A DNA stretch of 64,000 nt from Sphingopyxis lindanitolerans (GCF_002993885.1 NZ_CM009578.1:1243251-1307250); one strand, 5' to 3'. Shown: positions 51,617-63,052, counted from the stretch's first letter. Numbers and translations are program-made. The notes: generated by a model not told the origin, from the sequence alone.

Positions 51617-53494
51617 TCAGGCCGCCTGATCGCTTTCCTCTTCCTCGCGCGCCCGTTTCGCGGCCTGCCGCCGCTCACGCAGCGCTTCGAGGACGCTGGT
51701 CGCCTGCCTCCCGCCGCCCGCGACGAAGCGGTAATCGCGCCCCGCACCGAGGTCGCCTTCGCTGATCTGCATGCCGAGCCGTTCGGCATCGAGCTGGCGC
51801 AGCGCCATTTCGACATCCTCGATCTCGCGCGGTTCGACCTCGATCTGCTGGAGCGCGAGCATGCCGAGCGCGATCGAGCTTTCAAAGACTTCGCGCACCG
51901 CGCCGACCGCTCCCGCCCCGTCGATCGCGAGCAATTGCCGCCGGTCGAACACGCGCGTCAGCACGCGGGCATTGGGGAAGGCGGCGACGATCGGCGCGAG
52001 CGCGGCGGCGTCGATGCCGCGGTCGTCGGTGCAAAAGATGATCAGCCGCGCTTCCTCCGCCCCCGCGCGGCGCAGCACGTCGATGCGCAGCCCGTCGCCG
52101 AAATAGACTTTGGTATCGAAGCGCCCCGACAGCTCGATCTGGCTCGGCTTCTTGTCGATCAGCGTCACCGAACAATCGACCGCGTGGAGCATCTGCGCGA
52201 CGATCTGCCCAAAGCGGCCGTATCCGATGACGATCGACGATCCGCGCGGCGCGTTTTCGGGGTCGTCGAGATCGGCATCGCTGCCCGGCGAAAACTCGAG
52301 GCCGCGCGCGAACAGCATCAGGAACGGCGTCGTCATCATCGACAGCGTGACGACGGCGCTGAACAGGCTTGCCGCCGCGGGGGCGACGAGCAGCGCATCG
52401 GCGGCCTGGGTAAACAGCAGAAAGCCGAATTCGCCGCCCTGGCTGAGCAGCAGGCCAAGGCCGAACGCCGTGCTCCAGGGCTTGCCGGACAGGCGGACGA
52501 GGATGGTCAGCACCGCAGCCTTGACCACGACCAGCCCGGCGGCAAGCGAGAGGACGAGCAGCGGTCGTTGCACGACGACCCCGACGTCGAGCACCATGCC
52601 GACCGCGAGGAAGAACAGGCCGAGCAGCACGAGGCGGAACGGTTCGACATCGGCCTCGATCTCGTGCCGATAAGGCGAGTCGGCGAGCATCATTCCCGCC
52701 ACGAACGCGCCGAGCGCGGTCGACAGGTGGAGGCTGTGCATGAAGGCCGCGCTCGCCAGCACCGCGAGCAGTCCGACGACGACGAACAGCTCGCGCTCGC
52801 CATAGCGGCCGACGAGGCGAAGCAGCGGATTGACGACGAAGCGGCCGACCAGCACGAGGATCAGGATCGCGCCGACGGTGGTAAGCGCCATCTGCCACCC
52901 CGGCGGCGCCGACGGGTTGGCGGGCGCGCGCGACAGCGCCGCGATGATCGTGATCATCGGCACGATCGCCAAATCCTGGAACAACAGGATCGAAAACGCT
53001 TTTTCGCCGAAGGGCGAATTGATCCGCCCCGAACTTTTGAGGCTCGGCAGCACCTGCGCGGTCGACGAAAGCGCCAGCGGCAGGCCGAGCGCCAGCGCCG
53101 CCTGCCAGCTGAAACCGAGCGTCGCGAAGATCAGCCCGGCAAGCGCCGCCCCCGTGACGACAACCTGCGCGAACCCGAGCCCGAAGACCGCGCGCCGCAG
53201 ATTCCACAAGCGCCGCGGGTGCAATTCGAGGCCGACGAGGAACAGCAGGAAGGCGATGCCGATCTCGGCAAAGGCCAGCTTCGATTCGCCGCCGCCGACA
53301 AGCCCCAGCCCATGCGGCCCAACGAGCGCCCCGGCGATCAGATAGCCGAGGACCGCACCCAGGCCGAGGCGGCGAAAGATGAGCACGAAAAAGGTCGCGA
53401 CCCCGAGCAGGATCGCGCCTTCGAGCAGCGCGGCGTCGGTCGCGGTTTCGCCGACAGCCCCGGCCGCTCCGGCGGCGAGGGCGGCAAGCGTCAT
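51617..53494 (-). CDS. Kef-type monovalent cation:proton antiporter (CPA2) with TrkA-N domain
   Basis: Inner-membrane potassium/proton antiporter of the KefB/KefC kind. The 625-residue product has about 12-13 membrane segments (for example ALLEGAILLGVATFFVLIF, GYLIAGALVGPHGLGLVGGG), then a cytoplasmic NAD-binding TrkA-N domain with the Rossmann motif VIGYGRFGQIVAQML near residue 410, and a C-terminal acidic region. The ATG at 53494 overlaps the NifU-like gene's stop (ATGA). K+ efflux in response to thiol stress is a plausible role; no KefF/G-type regulator is present. Confidence 0.92.
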   Translation of the reverse strand: MTLAALAAGAAGAVGETATDAALLEGAILLGVATFFVLIFRRLGLGAVLGYLIAGALVGPHGLGLVGGGESKLAFAEIGIAFLLFLVGLELHPRRLWNLRRAVFGLGFAQVVVTGAALAGLIFATLGFSWQAALALGLPLALSSTAQVLPSLKSSGRINSPFGEKAFSILLFQDLAIVPMITIIAALSRAPANPSAPPGWQMALTTVGAILILVLVGRFVVNPLLRLVGRYGERELFVVVGLLAVLASAAFMHSLHLSTALGAFVAGMMLADSPYRHEIEADVEPFRLVLLGLFFLAVGMVLDVGVVVQRPLLVLSLAAGLVVVKAAVLTILVRLSGKPWSTAFGLGLLLSQGGEFGFLLFTQAADALLVAPAAASLFSAVVTLSMMTTPFLMLFARGLEFSPGSDADLDDPENAPRGSSIVIGYGRFGQIVAQMLHAVDCSVTLIDKKPSQIELSGRFDTKVYFGDGLRIDVLRRAGAEEARLIIFCTDDRGIDAAALAPIVAAFPNARVLTRVFDRRQLLAIDGAGAVGAVREVFESSIALGMLALQQIEVEPREIEDVEMALRQLDAERLGMQISEGDLGAGRDYRFVAGGGRQATSVLEALRERRQAAKRAREEEESDQAA

Positions 53495-53919
53495 GCCGGT
53501 GCGGCCTCTTCCTCGAGCGCCGCGACCGCGGCGTCGAACGGCAGCAGGATCGCGCCATGCCGCGCGGGATAGTCCTGCGCGGCGGCGAGCAGATCGAAAC
53601 CCGGCCAGTCGGGCAGACCGGCTTCGCCCGCGAACCAGTCCGCGATCGCGGCGCGCGCGGCGCGGATGTCGGACAGGTTTTTTCCGGCTGCGTGGCGCGC
53701 GAGCAACGTCGCCGACGCCTGGCCCAGCGCGCACGCCTCGACATGCATGCCGATGCCGCTCACCCGGCCATCGTCGCCGGTATCGACATCGAGGATGATC
53801 GCGCTGCCGCACAGCGGCGCGCGCGCCGAGATGCGGTGCCGCCCCGCTTCGCGTGGCGGAAAGTCGGCCGATCCCACTGCGAGCGCCAATATGTCGCGAT
53901 TATAGAGCGCGCCGCTCAT
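53491..53919 (-). CDS. NifU/IscU-like iron-sulfur scaffold lacking the third cysteine
   Basis: Small protein related to the IscU/SufU scaffold. The 142-residue product starts MSGALYNRDILALAVG and has PLCGSAIILDV (Cys 37) and EACALGQASATLLA (Cys 63), equal to the first two ligand cysteines of IscU. The region of the third, after DYPARHGAILLPFDAAVAAL, holds Gly/Ala instead of Cys. Thus it may bind metal differently or be a variant scaffold or transfer protein. Start ATG 53919 overlaps CvpA (ATGA) and the stop overlaps the antiporter start, all in one operon. Confidence 0.87.
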   Translation of the reverse strand: MSGALYNRDILALAVGSADFPPREAGRHRISARAPLCGSAIILDVDTGDDGRVSGIGMHVEACALGQASATLLARHAAGKNLSDIRAARAAIADWFAGEAGLPDWPGFDLLAAAQDYPARHGAILLPFDAAVAALEEEAAPA

Positions 53920-54476
53920 CGCCCGCTCGCCCCGTCGGCGGCCGGCTTGTCGGCCTCGTCGCGTGCCGATCGCGCCTCGGCGCGCCGCTCGGCGATCACC
54001 TTGCTCAGCGCCGCGCTCGTCGCGCTCAGCGCGGGATAGCTGCGGCTGTCGGTTATCCACGCCGGGCGCTGCGCATTGCCGTAGCCGATATCATAGAGCA
54101 GCGTCGCGGCCATGAAGAGCAGAGTCGCGACGATCAGCCCTTTGACTGCACCGAACCCGGCGCCAAGCCCGCGATCGAACCCGCCGACTAGCGACGCCCG
54201 GCTGCGCTGGCCCATCGTCCGCGATCCCCATTTGGCGAGCGCGAAAACCCCGCCGAACAGGATCACGAAAGCGAGCATCGCCGCGCCGCCGGGCGCCGCG
54301 ATCCAGCGCGAGACGAAGTCGGTGACCAGCGGATGAAAAAAGCGCACCGCGGCGATCGCCAGCACCCAGGCGAGAAGGCTCGTCACCTCCTGCACCAGCC
54401 CACGCACAAAACCGAGCACGGCACCGCCGCCGACCAAGGTCAGCACAAGGATATCGAGGGCCGTCAGATTGGACAA
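53916..54476 (-). CDS. CvpA family membrane protein, TTG start
   Basis: Inner-membrane protein of the colicin V production/purF-associated family. The 186-residue product has four predicted membrane segments: LDILVLTLVGGGAVLGFVRG, TSLLAWVLAIAAVRFFHPL, GGAAMLAFVILFGGVFALA and GLIVATLLFMAATLLY. The C-terminus is polar and Ala/Glu-rich. The start at 54476 is TTG, the only one before the conserved SNLTALDILVL. It overlaps the NifU-like gene (ATGA) at its 3' end and follows radA after a 109-base gap that contains a half repeat. Confidence 0.9.
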   Translation of the reverse strand: MSNLTALDILVLTLVGGGAVLGFVRGLVQEVTSLLAWVLAIAAVRFFHPLVTDFVSRWIAAPGGAAMLAFVILFGGVFALAKWGSRTMGQRSRASLVGGFDRGLGAGFGAVKGLIVATLLFMAATLLYDIGYGNAQRPAWITDSRSYPALSATSAALSKVIAERRAEARSARDEADKPAADGASGR

Positions 54477-54514
54477 TTGCGCGGTCGTCCTTGAATAAAA
54501 AGAGTAAGCCTAGC

Positions 54515-54540
54515 GTGTCCCCGCCTTCGCGGGGAGACAC
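54515..54540. repeat. Half palindrome of repeat family A (copy 6)
   Basis: A hairpin gtgtccccgcc / ggggagacac with the typical CCGCCTTCGCGG centre lies in the 109-base gap between cvpA and radA, both on the minus strand. It may be a transcript-end or attenuation structure for radA. Confidence 0.7.
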
Positions 54541-54585
54541 GGATTTTGCAATAGGTGATCGGCAGGCACATAGTCGAGCAATGGA

Positions 54586-55956
54586 TCAATCGCCCCCGGC
54601 ACGGCCAAGCATCAGGTCGACGAGTTCGCCGAGCCGGGAAAAGCCCGTAACGCCGATCCCGTTCACGGGCTTCATCCCCTTCGGCCCCCAGCCCCTTGAA
54701 AAACCCAGCTTCGCCGCTTCGCGCAGACGCAGCGCATCATGCGCGACGGGACGGATTTCGCCCGAGAGCGACAATTCGCCAAAGACGATCGCGTCGGCGG
54801 GCACCGGCCGCTCGCTGAACGCCGAAATCAGCGCCGCCGCGACCGCAAGATCGGCGGCGGGATCGGTCAGGCGATAGCCGCCGGCGATATTGAGATAGAC
54901 TTCGGCGGCGCCCATCTGGAGCCCGCAGCGCGCCTCCAGCACCGCGAGCACCATCGCCAGCCGCCCACTGTCCCAGCCGACGACCGCGCGCCGCGGCGTC
55001 GCCCCGCTCGCGAGGCGGACGGTCAGCGCCTGCACCTCGACCAGCACCGGCCGCGTGCCTTCGAGCGCGGGAAACACCACCGATCCCGGCACGTCGCGGC
55101 TGCGGTCGGTCAGGAACAGGCTCGACGGGTTGCTGACTTCGCCCAGCCCCTCTTCGCCCATCGCGAACACCCCGATCTCGTCGGTGCCGCCAAAGCGGTT
55201 CTTGACCGCGCGCAGGATGCGATATTGGTGGCTGCGCTCGCCCTCGAACGCCAGCACGGTGTCGACCATATGTTCGAGGACGCGCGGCCCCGCGATCGTC
55301 CCGTCCTTGGTCACATGACCGACGAGCACGATCGCCGCGCCGCTGTCCTTGGCATAGCGGATCAGTTCCTGCGCGCTCGCGCGGACCTGGCTCACGGTGC
55401 CCGGCGCGCTGTCGATCAGGTCGCTGTGCATCGTCTGGATCGAATCGATGACGACGAAATCGGCGGTCTGCCGGTCAAGCGTTGCGAGGATGTCGCGCAC
55501 CGAGGTCGCGCTGGCGAGCGCGACCGGCGCATCGCCGAGCCCCAGCCGCTGCGCGCGCAGTCGCACCTGCGCCGCCGCTTCCTCGCCGCTGATATAGACG
55601 ACCGACCGGCCCGCCTTGGCGAGCCGTCCCGCCGCCTGCAACAACAGTGTCGATTTGCCGATCCCTGGATCGCCGCCGATCAGCGTTGCCGACCCCGCGA
55701 CGAAGCCGCCGCCCATCGCGCGATCGAACTCGGCGATGCCGCAGAGCATCCGGTCGGGCATCTTGCTGTCGGCGCCCAGCGTTTCGAGCGCCAGCGTGCG
55801 CCCGCCGCGGCTGAGGTCGTGCTTGGCCGAAAAGACGGTTTCCCCCGCCTCCTCGACCAGCGTGTTCCACTCGCTGCAATCGGCGCATTGCCCCTGCCAG
55901 CGATAGCTGACCGAACCGCAATTCTGGCAGACATATTGGCGTTTCGCTTTGGCCAT
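54586..55956 (-). CDS. radA: DNA repair protein RadA
   Basis: RecA-like ATPase that assists branch migration in recombination. The 456-residue protein starts with the C4 zinc finger ([18 protein letters not shown]), then Walker [15 protein letters not shown], the RadA-specific KNRFGG motif ([14 protein letters not shown]) and a C-terminal Lon-like domain ([20 protein letters not shown]). ATG at 55956 is chosen because it precedes the zinc finger directly; a longer reading at 56064 runs through a family C repeat. Heads a group with cvpA, the NifU-like protein and a Kef antiporter. Confidence 0.95.
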   Translation of the reverse strand: MAKAKRQYVCQNCGSVSYRWQGQCADCSEWNTLVEEAGETVFSAKHDLSRGGRTLALETLGADSKMPDRMLCGIAEFDRAMGGGFVAGSATLIGGDPGIGKSTLLLQAAGRLAKAGRSVVYISGEEAAAQVRLRAQRLGLGDAPVALASATSVRDILATLDRQTADFVVIDSIQTMHSDLIDSAPGTVSQVRASAQELIRYAKDSGAAIVLVGHVTKDGTIAGPRVLEHMVDTVLAFEGERSHQYRILRAVKNRFGGTDEIGVFAMGEEGLGEVSNPSSLFLTDRSRDVPGSVVFPALEGTRPVLVEVQALTVRLASGATPRRAVVGWDSGRLAMVLAVLEARCGLQMGAAEVYLNIAGGYRLTDPAADLAVAAALISAFSERPVPADAIVFGELSLSGEIRPVAHDALRLREAAKLGFSRGWGPKGMKPVNGIGVTGFSRLGELVDLMLGRAGGD

Positions 55957-56007
55957 GCGGTTCGCATAATCGGAACAAAGATGGAACGCCAGTGCTTTTG
56001 CTCTCTC

Positions 56008-56106
56008 CGTCATTGCGAGGAGCCGCGGGCGACGAAGCAATCTCCAGCCATCGACCTTGCGCAAAGGCCGATGGCTGGAGATTGCTTCGCTCCGCTCGCA
56101 ATGACG
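56008..56106. repeat. Palindromic repeat, family C copy 2
   Basis: Arms cgtcattgcgaggagc and gctcgcaatgacg, with inner pair caatctccagccatcg / cgatggctggagattg. It closely matches the copy at 23133. It lies in the roughly 210-base divergent gap between radA and the transaldolase gene. Confidence 0.92.
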
Positions 56107-56165
56107 ACGAAAGGGTTATAGGGCGGTCGCAATCCCGAATCGCCTCGCACAAGAAAGCCCGCGCC

Positions 56166-56816
56166 ATGAAATTCTTTGCCGACACCGCCGACATCGCCGA
56201 CATCCGGGACCTCGCCGCGACGGGCCTGCTCGACGGGGTGACGACCAACCCGTCGCTGATCGCCAGGTCGGGGCGCGACTTCAAGGAGGTGACCCGCGAA
56301 ATCTGCGCGCTCACCACCGGCCCGGTGTCGGCCGAGGTCGTCGCGCTCGACCATGAAACGATGATGAAGGAGGCCGAGATCCTCCGCAAGATCGCCGACA
56401 ATGTCTGCATCAAGGTGCCGCTGACGATCGACGGGCTCAAGACCTGCAAGGCGCTGACCAGCGACGGCACGATGGTCAATGTCACGCTCTGCTTCTCGGC
56501 GGCGCAGGCGCTGCTCGCCGCGAAGGCCGGCGCGACCTTCGTTTCGCCCTTCGTCGGGCGCCACGACGACAATGGCTTCGACGGCATGCAGCTGATCGCC
56601 GACATCCGCCTGATCTACGACAATTATGCCTATGACACCCAAATCCTCGTCGCGAGCGTCCGCCACGGCATCCACGTCCTCGAAGCCGCCAAGATCGGCG
56701 CCGACGTGATGACCGCGCCCCCCTCGGTCATCAAGGGACTGTTCAAGCATATCCTCACCGAAAAGGGCATCGAAGGCTTCCTCGCCGATTGGGCCAAAAC
56801 CGGACAGTCGATCTGA
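56166..56816 (+). CDS. Fructose-6-phosphate aldolase/transaldolase-like protein
   Basis: Schiff-base aldolase of the TalC/FSA type. The 216-residue product has [37 protein letters not shown] and the active lysine in NVCIKVPLT (K83), then [23 protein letters not shown] and [11 protein letters not shown]. The length fits the short FSA/TalC family rather than the roughly 320-residue classical transaldolase. Many such proteins are transaldolases; FSA or transaldolase activity cannot be separated from sequence here. Single gene. Confidence 0.93.
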   Translation: MKFFADTADIADIRDLAATGLLDGVTTNPSLIARSGRDFKEVTREICALTTGPVSAEVVALDHETMMKEAEILRKIADNVCIKVPLTIDGLKTCKALTSDGTMVNVTLCFSAAQALLAAKAGATFVSPFVGRHDDNGFDGMQLIADIRLIYDNYAYDTQILVASVRHGIHVLEAAKIGADVMTAPPSVIKGLFKHILTEKGIEGFLADWAKTGQSI

Positions 56817-56847
56817 GCCGTCATTTAGGCAAACTGCTTCCAAATCT

Positions 56848-56950
56848 CGTCACACTGAACTTGTTTCAGGGTCCATGGCCGGTCGCTTCCTCCGACGCGG
56901 TGTCGAAGGAGAGTGCTGGCCATGGATGCTGAAACAAGTTCAGCATGACG
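56848..56950. repeat. Palindromic repeat, family B copy 3
   Basis: Arms cgtcacactgaacttgtttc and gaaacaagttcagcatgacg with a centre TCCGACGCGGTGTCGAAGGA. It sits in the 228-base gap between the aldolase and crotonase genes, which otherwise holds no gene. Confidence 0.9.
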
Positions 56951-57044
56951 GGGGAAATGGAGGCTGGCGGCGTCGCTTCTCGGGCTTTCCAATTGACGTA
57001 AACGTCAACTCCCGCCGATACTCCCCCCAAAGGGAGAGATTCGC

Positions 57045-57848
57045 ATGACCGACACCGCCGCCCCCGCCATCCTCACCGAACGCCGCGGGCACGTCCTGAT
57101 CGTTACGATCAACCGCCCCGAAGCGCGCAACGCGGTCAACGCCGCGGTCCATGTCGGCATCGGCACCGCGCTCGAAACAGCGGAAGCCGACTCCGACATC
57201 CGCGCGGTCGTCATCACCGGCGCGGGCGACCGAAGCTTTTGCGCGGGCGCCGACCTCGTCGCCTTGTCGCGCGGCGAAAGCCTCCAGCCCAGCGACCCGG
57301 CCCAGCTCGCCTGGGGTTTCGCCGGCATGGTCGCACACCCGATCTCGAAGCCGATCATCGCCGCGGTCAACGGCTTCGCCTTTGGCGGCGGCTGCGAGAT
57401 CGCGCTGATGAGCGACATCATCGTCGCCGCAACCCACGCACAATTCGGCCTGCCCGAGGTCAAGGTCGGGCTGTTCGCGGCGGCGGGCGGCGCCTTTCGC
57501 CTCGCGCAGCAACTGCCGCGCAAGCTGGCGATGGAATATATGCTCACCGGCGACCCGATCCCCGCCGCGCGCGCCGCCGAATTCGGGCTGGTCAACCATG
57601 TCGTCCCGCTCGCCGACCTGCTGCCGACCGCGATCGCCCTCGCCGAAAAGATCGCCGCCAACGCGCCGCTGTCGGTGCAGGCGTCGAAGCGCGTCGCGCT
57701 CGGCATTCAGGACGGGCGCATCGCGGCGGACGCGCCCTATTGGGAGCATAACAGCATCGAGCGCAACGCGCTGATGCGCAGCGAAGATGCCCGCGAAGGA
57801 CCGCTGGCCTTCGCACAGAAACGCAAGCCCGAATGGAAAGCGCGCTAG
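57045..57848 (+). CDS. Enoyl-CoA hydratase/isomerase (crotonase family)
   Basis: Hydrates or isomerises 2-enoyl-CoA in fatty acid or related breakdown. The 267-residue product has VLIVTINRPEARNAVNAAVH, the oxyanion-hole region AGADLVALSRGE and KPIIAAVNGFAFGGGCEIAL, and GLPEVKVGLFAAAGGAFRLA with the expected Glu. It abuts the thiolase-like gene (stop TAG followed directly by ATG), so the two act together, probably in a beta-oxidation-like side pathway. The precise acyl chain is unknown. Confidence 0.92.
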   Translation: MTDTAAPAILTERRGHVLIVTINRPEARNAVNAAVHVGIGTALETAEADSDIRAVVITGAGDRSFCAGADLVALSRGESLQPSDPAQLAWGFAGMVAHPISKPIIAAVNGFAFGGGCEIALMSDIIVAATHAQFGLPEVKVGLFAAAGGAFRLAQQLPRKLAMEYMLTGDPIPAARAAEFGLVNHVVPLADLLPTAIALAEKIAANAPLSVQASKRVALGIQDGRIAADAPYWEHNSIERNALMRSEDAREGPLAFAQKRKPEWKAR

Positions 57849-59351
57849 ATGGCGATGACCGACCCCGAGCGTATTCCCGTCATCATCGGCGTCGGGCAGG
57901 TCAACGACCGGCCCGAAGACCCCGACCAGGGGCTCGACTCGCTCGGCCTGATGGTCGCGGCGCTGAAGCTTGCCGGGGAAGACGCGGGCGTGTCGCTGGC
58001 CGACCTCGACAGCCTCGCGATCGTCGATCAGATCAGCTTCCACCATCTCGGCAAGCTCTGCGAACCGCTCGCCGCCGCGATTGGCGCCAATCCGGCGATC
58101 AATTATCAGTCGGCCGCGCCGCACGGCGACACGCCGGTGCGCCTGCTCAACGAAGCCGCGAACCGTATCGGTTCGGGCGAGGTCAAACTCGCCGCGATCG
58201 TCGGGGCTGAGGCACTGCGCACCGCCGCCGGCCGCGCCGCCAAGGCCGCAAGCGGCGAGGACAAGAGCTATAATGCGGTGCGCCAGGTCGCGACGCGGCG
58301 CGAACCCAATTATGCGCAGAAGCACGGCCTCGCCGCGCCGGTCGACGTCTATCCGCTCTATGAAAACGCGACCCGCGCCGCGTGGGGACAAAGCCTTGAG
58401 GAAGCGCAGGCCGAAAGCGCCGAAATCTGGTCGCGCTTTTCCCAGGTCGCGGCCGCGAACGACGGCGCATGGATCCGCAAACCCGTCTCCCCCGCCGACA
58501 TGCTGCGCGTCGATGAGCGCAACCGCCCGATCGCCTTTCCCTATTCGAAGCTGATGGTCGCCAATTCGTCGGTGAACCAGGGCGCGGGCTTTATCGTCGC
58601 CAGCCTTGCCGAAGCGCGCCGCCGCGGCATCGCCGAGGATCGGCTGATCTATGTCGGCATGGGCGCGGCGGCCAAGGAACCACCCAGCATCCTTGCCCGC
58701 GACCGCTACGACGGCAGCGTCAGCATGGAGACGTCGATCACGCGCACGCTCGCGCTCAACGCGATGACCGTCGACGATTTCGACTGCGTCGAACTTTACA
58801 GCTGCTTTCCGTGCGTGCCGAAAATGGCGCGGCGCATCCTCGGCTGGCCGTGGGATCGCCCCGTGAGCCTGTTCGGCGGCCTGACCTTCGGCGGCGGCCC
58901 GATCGCCAATTATATGAGCCACGCGGTCGTCTCGATGGTCCAAAAACTGCGGAGCGAAGGCCGTTATGGCTTCCTGTTCGCCAATGGCGGCTTTGCGACC
59001 GACAATCATTGCATCGTGCTGGGGAACGCGCCGATCGCCGCCGCCAGCTTCCCGCAGGATTTCGATTATCAGGCCGAAGCCGAGGAAAAGCGCGGGACGG
59101 TGCCCGAACTGGTCGAAGATTATGCCGGGCCGGCGACGATCGAAAGCTATACGGTGTTCTATGGCCGCGACGGCGCGCCGAAAGCCGGCGTGGTGGTAGC
59201 GCGAACGCCCGGGGGCGAGCGGACATTGGCGCATGTCGATGTGAGCGACGCCGCGATGCTGGCTTTCCTGACCGATGGGACGAGGGAGCCGGTCGGCACG
59301 GCGGGACAGATCGTCGCGCTCGACGAAGGCTACGGCTGGCGAGCGACCTGA
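57849..59351 (+). CDS. Thiolase-superfamily protein, without the usual nucleophile cysteine
   Basis: A 500-residue protein normally annotated as acetyl-CoA acetyltransferase. It has thiolase-like regions: IPVIIGVGQVNDR, DLDSLAIVDQISFHHLG, VNQGAGFIVASLAEARRRGI and a C-terminal FANGGFATDNHCIVLG. At the place of the usual nucleophile Cys (about residues 85-95) it reads INYQSAAPHGDTP, with no Cys, so normal thiolysis may not occur; the only nearby Cys is in GKLCEPL (about 71). It is translated directly after the crotonase gene. It might be a degenerate or SCP2-type thiolase-fold hydrolase. Identity of fold is confident, reaction is not. Confidence 0.85.
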   Translation: MAMTDPERIPVIIGVGQVNDRPEDPDQGLDSLGLMVAALKLAGEDAGVSLADLDSLAIVDQISFHHLGKLCEPLAAAIGANPAINYQSAAPHGDTPVRLLNEAANRIGSGEVKLAAIVGAEALRTAAGRAAKAASGEDKSYNAVRQVATRREPNYAQKHGLAAPVDVYPLYENATRAAWGQSLEEAQAESAEIWSRFSQVAAANDGAWIRKPVSPADMLRVDERNRPIAFPYSKLMVANSSVNQGAGFIVASLAEARRRGIAEDRLIYVGMGAAAKEPPSILARDRYDGSVSMETSITRTLALNAMTVDDFDCVELYSCFPCVPKMARRILGWPWDRPVSLFGGLTFGGGPIANYMSHAVVSMVQKLRSEGRYGFLFANGGFATDNHCIVLGNAPIAAASFPQDFDYQAEAEEKRGTVPELVEDYAGPATIESYTVFYGRDGAPKAGVVVARTPGGERTLAHVDVSDAAMLAFLTDGTREPVGTAGQIVALDEGYGWRAT

Positions 59352-59354
59352 TCC

Positions 59355-59460
59355 TCCCCTCCCATTTATGGGAGGGGTCGGGGGAGGGTCTGTTTCAAGC
59401 CGAGGTGCGGGAGAGCGACATGCCCTCCCCTAACCCCTCCCGCTTGCGGGAGGGGAATCT
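59355..59460. repeat. GC-rich repeat after the thiolase-like gene
   Basis: Two short hairpins, ctcccctcccatttatgggagggg (near 59355) and cccctcccgcttgcgggagggg (about 59435-59456), flank a less ordered spacer. A similar ctcccctcccgctggcggga element follows acs at about 63025. It separates convergent genes and may act as a terminator in both directions. Confidence 0.7.
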
Positions 59461-60960
59461 TTAAAGTTCGAACGACACCCCCTGCGCCAGCGGCAGCGCG
59501 TCGGAGTAATTCACCGTGTTCGTCGCGCGGCGCATATATTGGCGCCACGCGTCCGACCCGCTTTCGCGCCCGCCGCCGGTTTCCTTTTCGCCGCCGAACG
59601 CGCCGCCGATCTCGGCCCCGCTCGTTCCCAGGTTGACGTTGGCGATGCCGCAGTCGCTTGCCGCCAGGAAGCGTTCGGCCTCGCGCAGGTCGGTGGTGAA
59701 GATCGCCGACGACAGCCCCGCCGCGACATCATTATGCTGCGCGATCGCCGCGTCCAGATCGTCATAGCGCATGACATAGAGGATCGGCGCGAAGGTCTCC
59801 TCCAGCACCGGCCCGATCTGCCCCGGCATCAGGACCAGCGCGGGGCGGACATAAAAGCTCGCCCCTTCGCCGACGCGCTCGCCGCCGTGAACGACGCCGC
59901 CCGCCGCGCTGGCGGCCGCGAGCGCCTCCTGCATCGCCTCAAAGGCCGCGCGGTCGATCAGCGGCCCGACCAGCACCTCGCCCTCCAGCGGATTGCCGAC
60001 CGCGACGCTGGCATAGGCGGCCTTCAGCCGCGCGACGAAATTATCGTAGATGCTGTCGTGGACGAACAAGCGCCGCGTCGTCGTGCAGCGCTGCCCCGCC
60101 GTTCCCATCGCGCCGAACGCCACGCCGCGCAGCGCGAGATCGAGGTCGGCCGATGGCGCGACGATCACCCCATTATTGCCGCCAAGCTCGAGAATCGCGC
60201 GCGCGAAACGCTGCGCCAGACGCGGCGCGACCGCGCGGCCCATCCGCGTCGATCCGGTTGCCGAAACCAGCGCGACGCGCGCATCGTCGACCAGCGCCTC
60301 GCCCGCCTCGCGTCCGCCGATCAGCAGCGCGGACAACCCCGCGGGCGCATCGCCGAACCGCGCCGCCGCGCGCGCGAAGATCGCCTGGACGGCGAGCGCG
60401 GTGAGCGGCGTCTTTTCAGACGGCTTCCACACCACGCTGTTGCCGCAGACGAGCGCGAGCGCGGCATTCCACGCCCAGACCGCGACCGGAAAATTGAACG
60501 CCGAAATCACCCCGACGACGCCCAGCGGGTGCCACACCTCCATCATCCGGTGCCCCGGCCGCTCGGTCGCGATCGTCAGGCCGTAAAGCTGGCGCGACAG
60601 CCCGACCGCGAAGTCGCAGATGTCGATCATCTCCTGCACCTCGCCCGCGCCCTCGGACGCGATTTTCCCGGCTTCGATCGTCACCAGCCGGGCCAGATCG
60701 TCCTTCGCCGCGCGCAGTTCGTCACCGAACAGCCGCACCAGTTCGCCGCGGCGCGGCGCCGGGACATGGCGCCACGCGCGGAACGCGGCGGTTGCCTGAT
60801 CGAGCGCCGCGTCGATATCGGCCGCATCGACAAGCTGTACGGTCGCAACCTGCTCGCCGGTCAGCGGCGACAGCGACGGCATCGACCCGTCGCTCCACGC
60901 CGCGCGGGTGACGCCCAATGCGTCGAGCAATCGCCCAACCTCTTCGCCGATTCCGGCCAT
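59461..60960 (-). CDS. Aldehyde dehydrogenase, ALDH7/AmaB-like
   Basis: NAD(P)-dependent aldehyde dehydrogenase of the ALDH7 (antiquitin) group, probably an L-2-aminoadipate semialdehyde/piperidine-6-carboxylate enzyme of lysine catabolism. The 499-residue protein has the catalytic Cys in GTAGQRCTTTRR (C292) and Glu in LELGGNN (E258), FNFPVAVWAWNAAL, and the family C-terminus MRRATNTVNYSDALPLAQG. It is separated by about 97 bases from acs on the opposite strand. No other lysine catabolic genes are nearby, so a general aldehyde role is possible. Confidence 0.9.
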   Translation of the reverse strand: MAGIGEEVGRLLDALGVTRAAWSDGSMPSLSPLTGEQVATVQLVDAADIDAALDQATAAFRAWRHVPAPRRGELVRLFGDELRAAKDDLARLVTIEAGKIASEGAGEVQEMIDICDFAVGLSRQLYGLTIATERPGHRMMEVWHPLGVVGVISAFNFPVAVWAWNAALALVCGNSVVWKPSEKTPLTALAVQAIFARAAARFGDAPAGLSALLIGGREAGEALVDDARVALVSATGSTRMGRAVAPRLAQRFARAILELGGNNGVIVAPSADLDLALRGVAFGAMGTAGQRCTTTRRLFVHDSIYDNFVARLKAAYASVAVGNPLEGEVLVGPLIDRAAFEAMQEALAAASAAGGVVHGGERVGEGASFYVRPALVLMPGQIGPVLEETFAPILYVMRYDDLDAAIAQHNDVAAGLSSAIFTTDLREAERFLAASDCGIANVNLGTSGAEIGGAFGGEKETGGGRESGSDAWRQYMRRATNTVNYSDALPLAQGVSFEL

Positions 60961-61057
60961 CTTCTATCCTTTCTGACGCTAGAGCGCGCTTGCAGTTTAT
61001 GTTTCGCGGGTTATCGCAGCCCGCAACCGAGTCAAATCGAAAGCGGGAGAAGCAGAC

Positions 61058-63019
<1,962 letters not shown>

Positions 63020-63052
63020 ATCTTCTCCCCTCCCGCTGGCGGGAGGGGGATT

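Noticed and set aside
51518..53572. Open frame of about 684 codons on the plus strand antisense to the Kef-type antiporter
   Set aside because: It is the antisense shadow of the antiporter, with a charged, repetitive composition and no recognisable domain.
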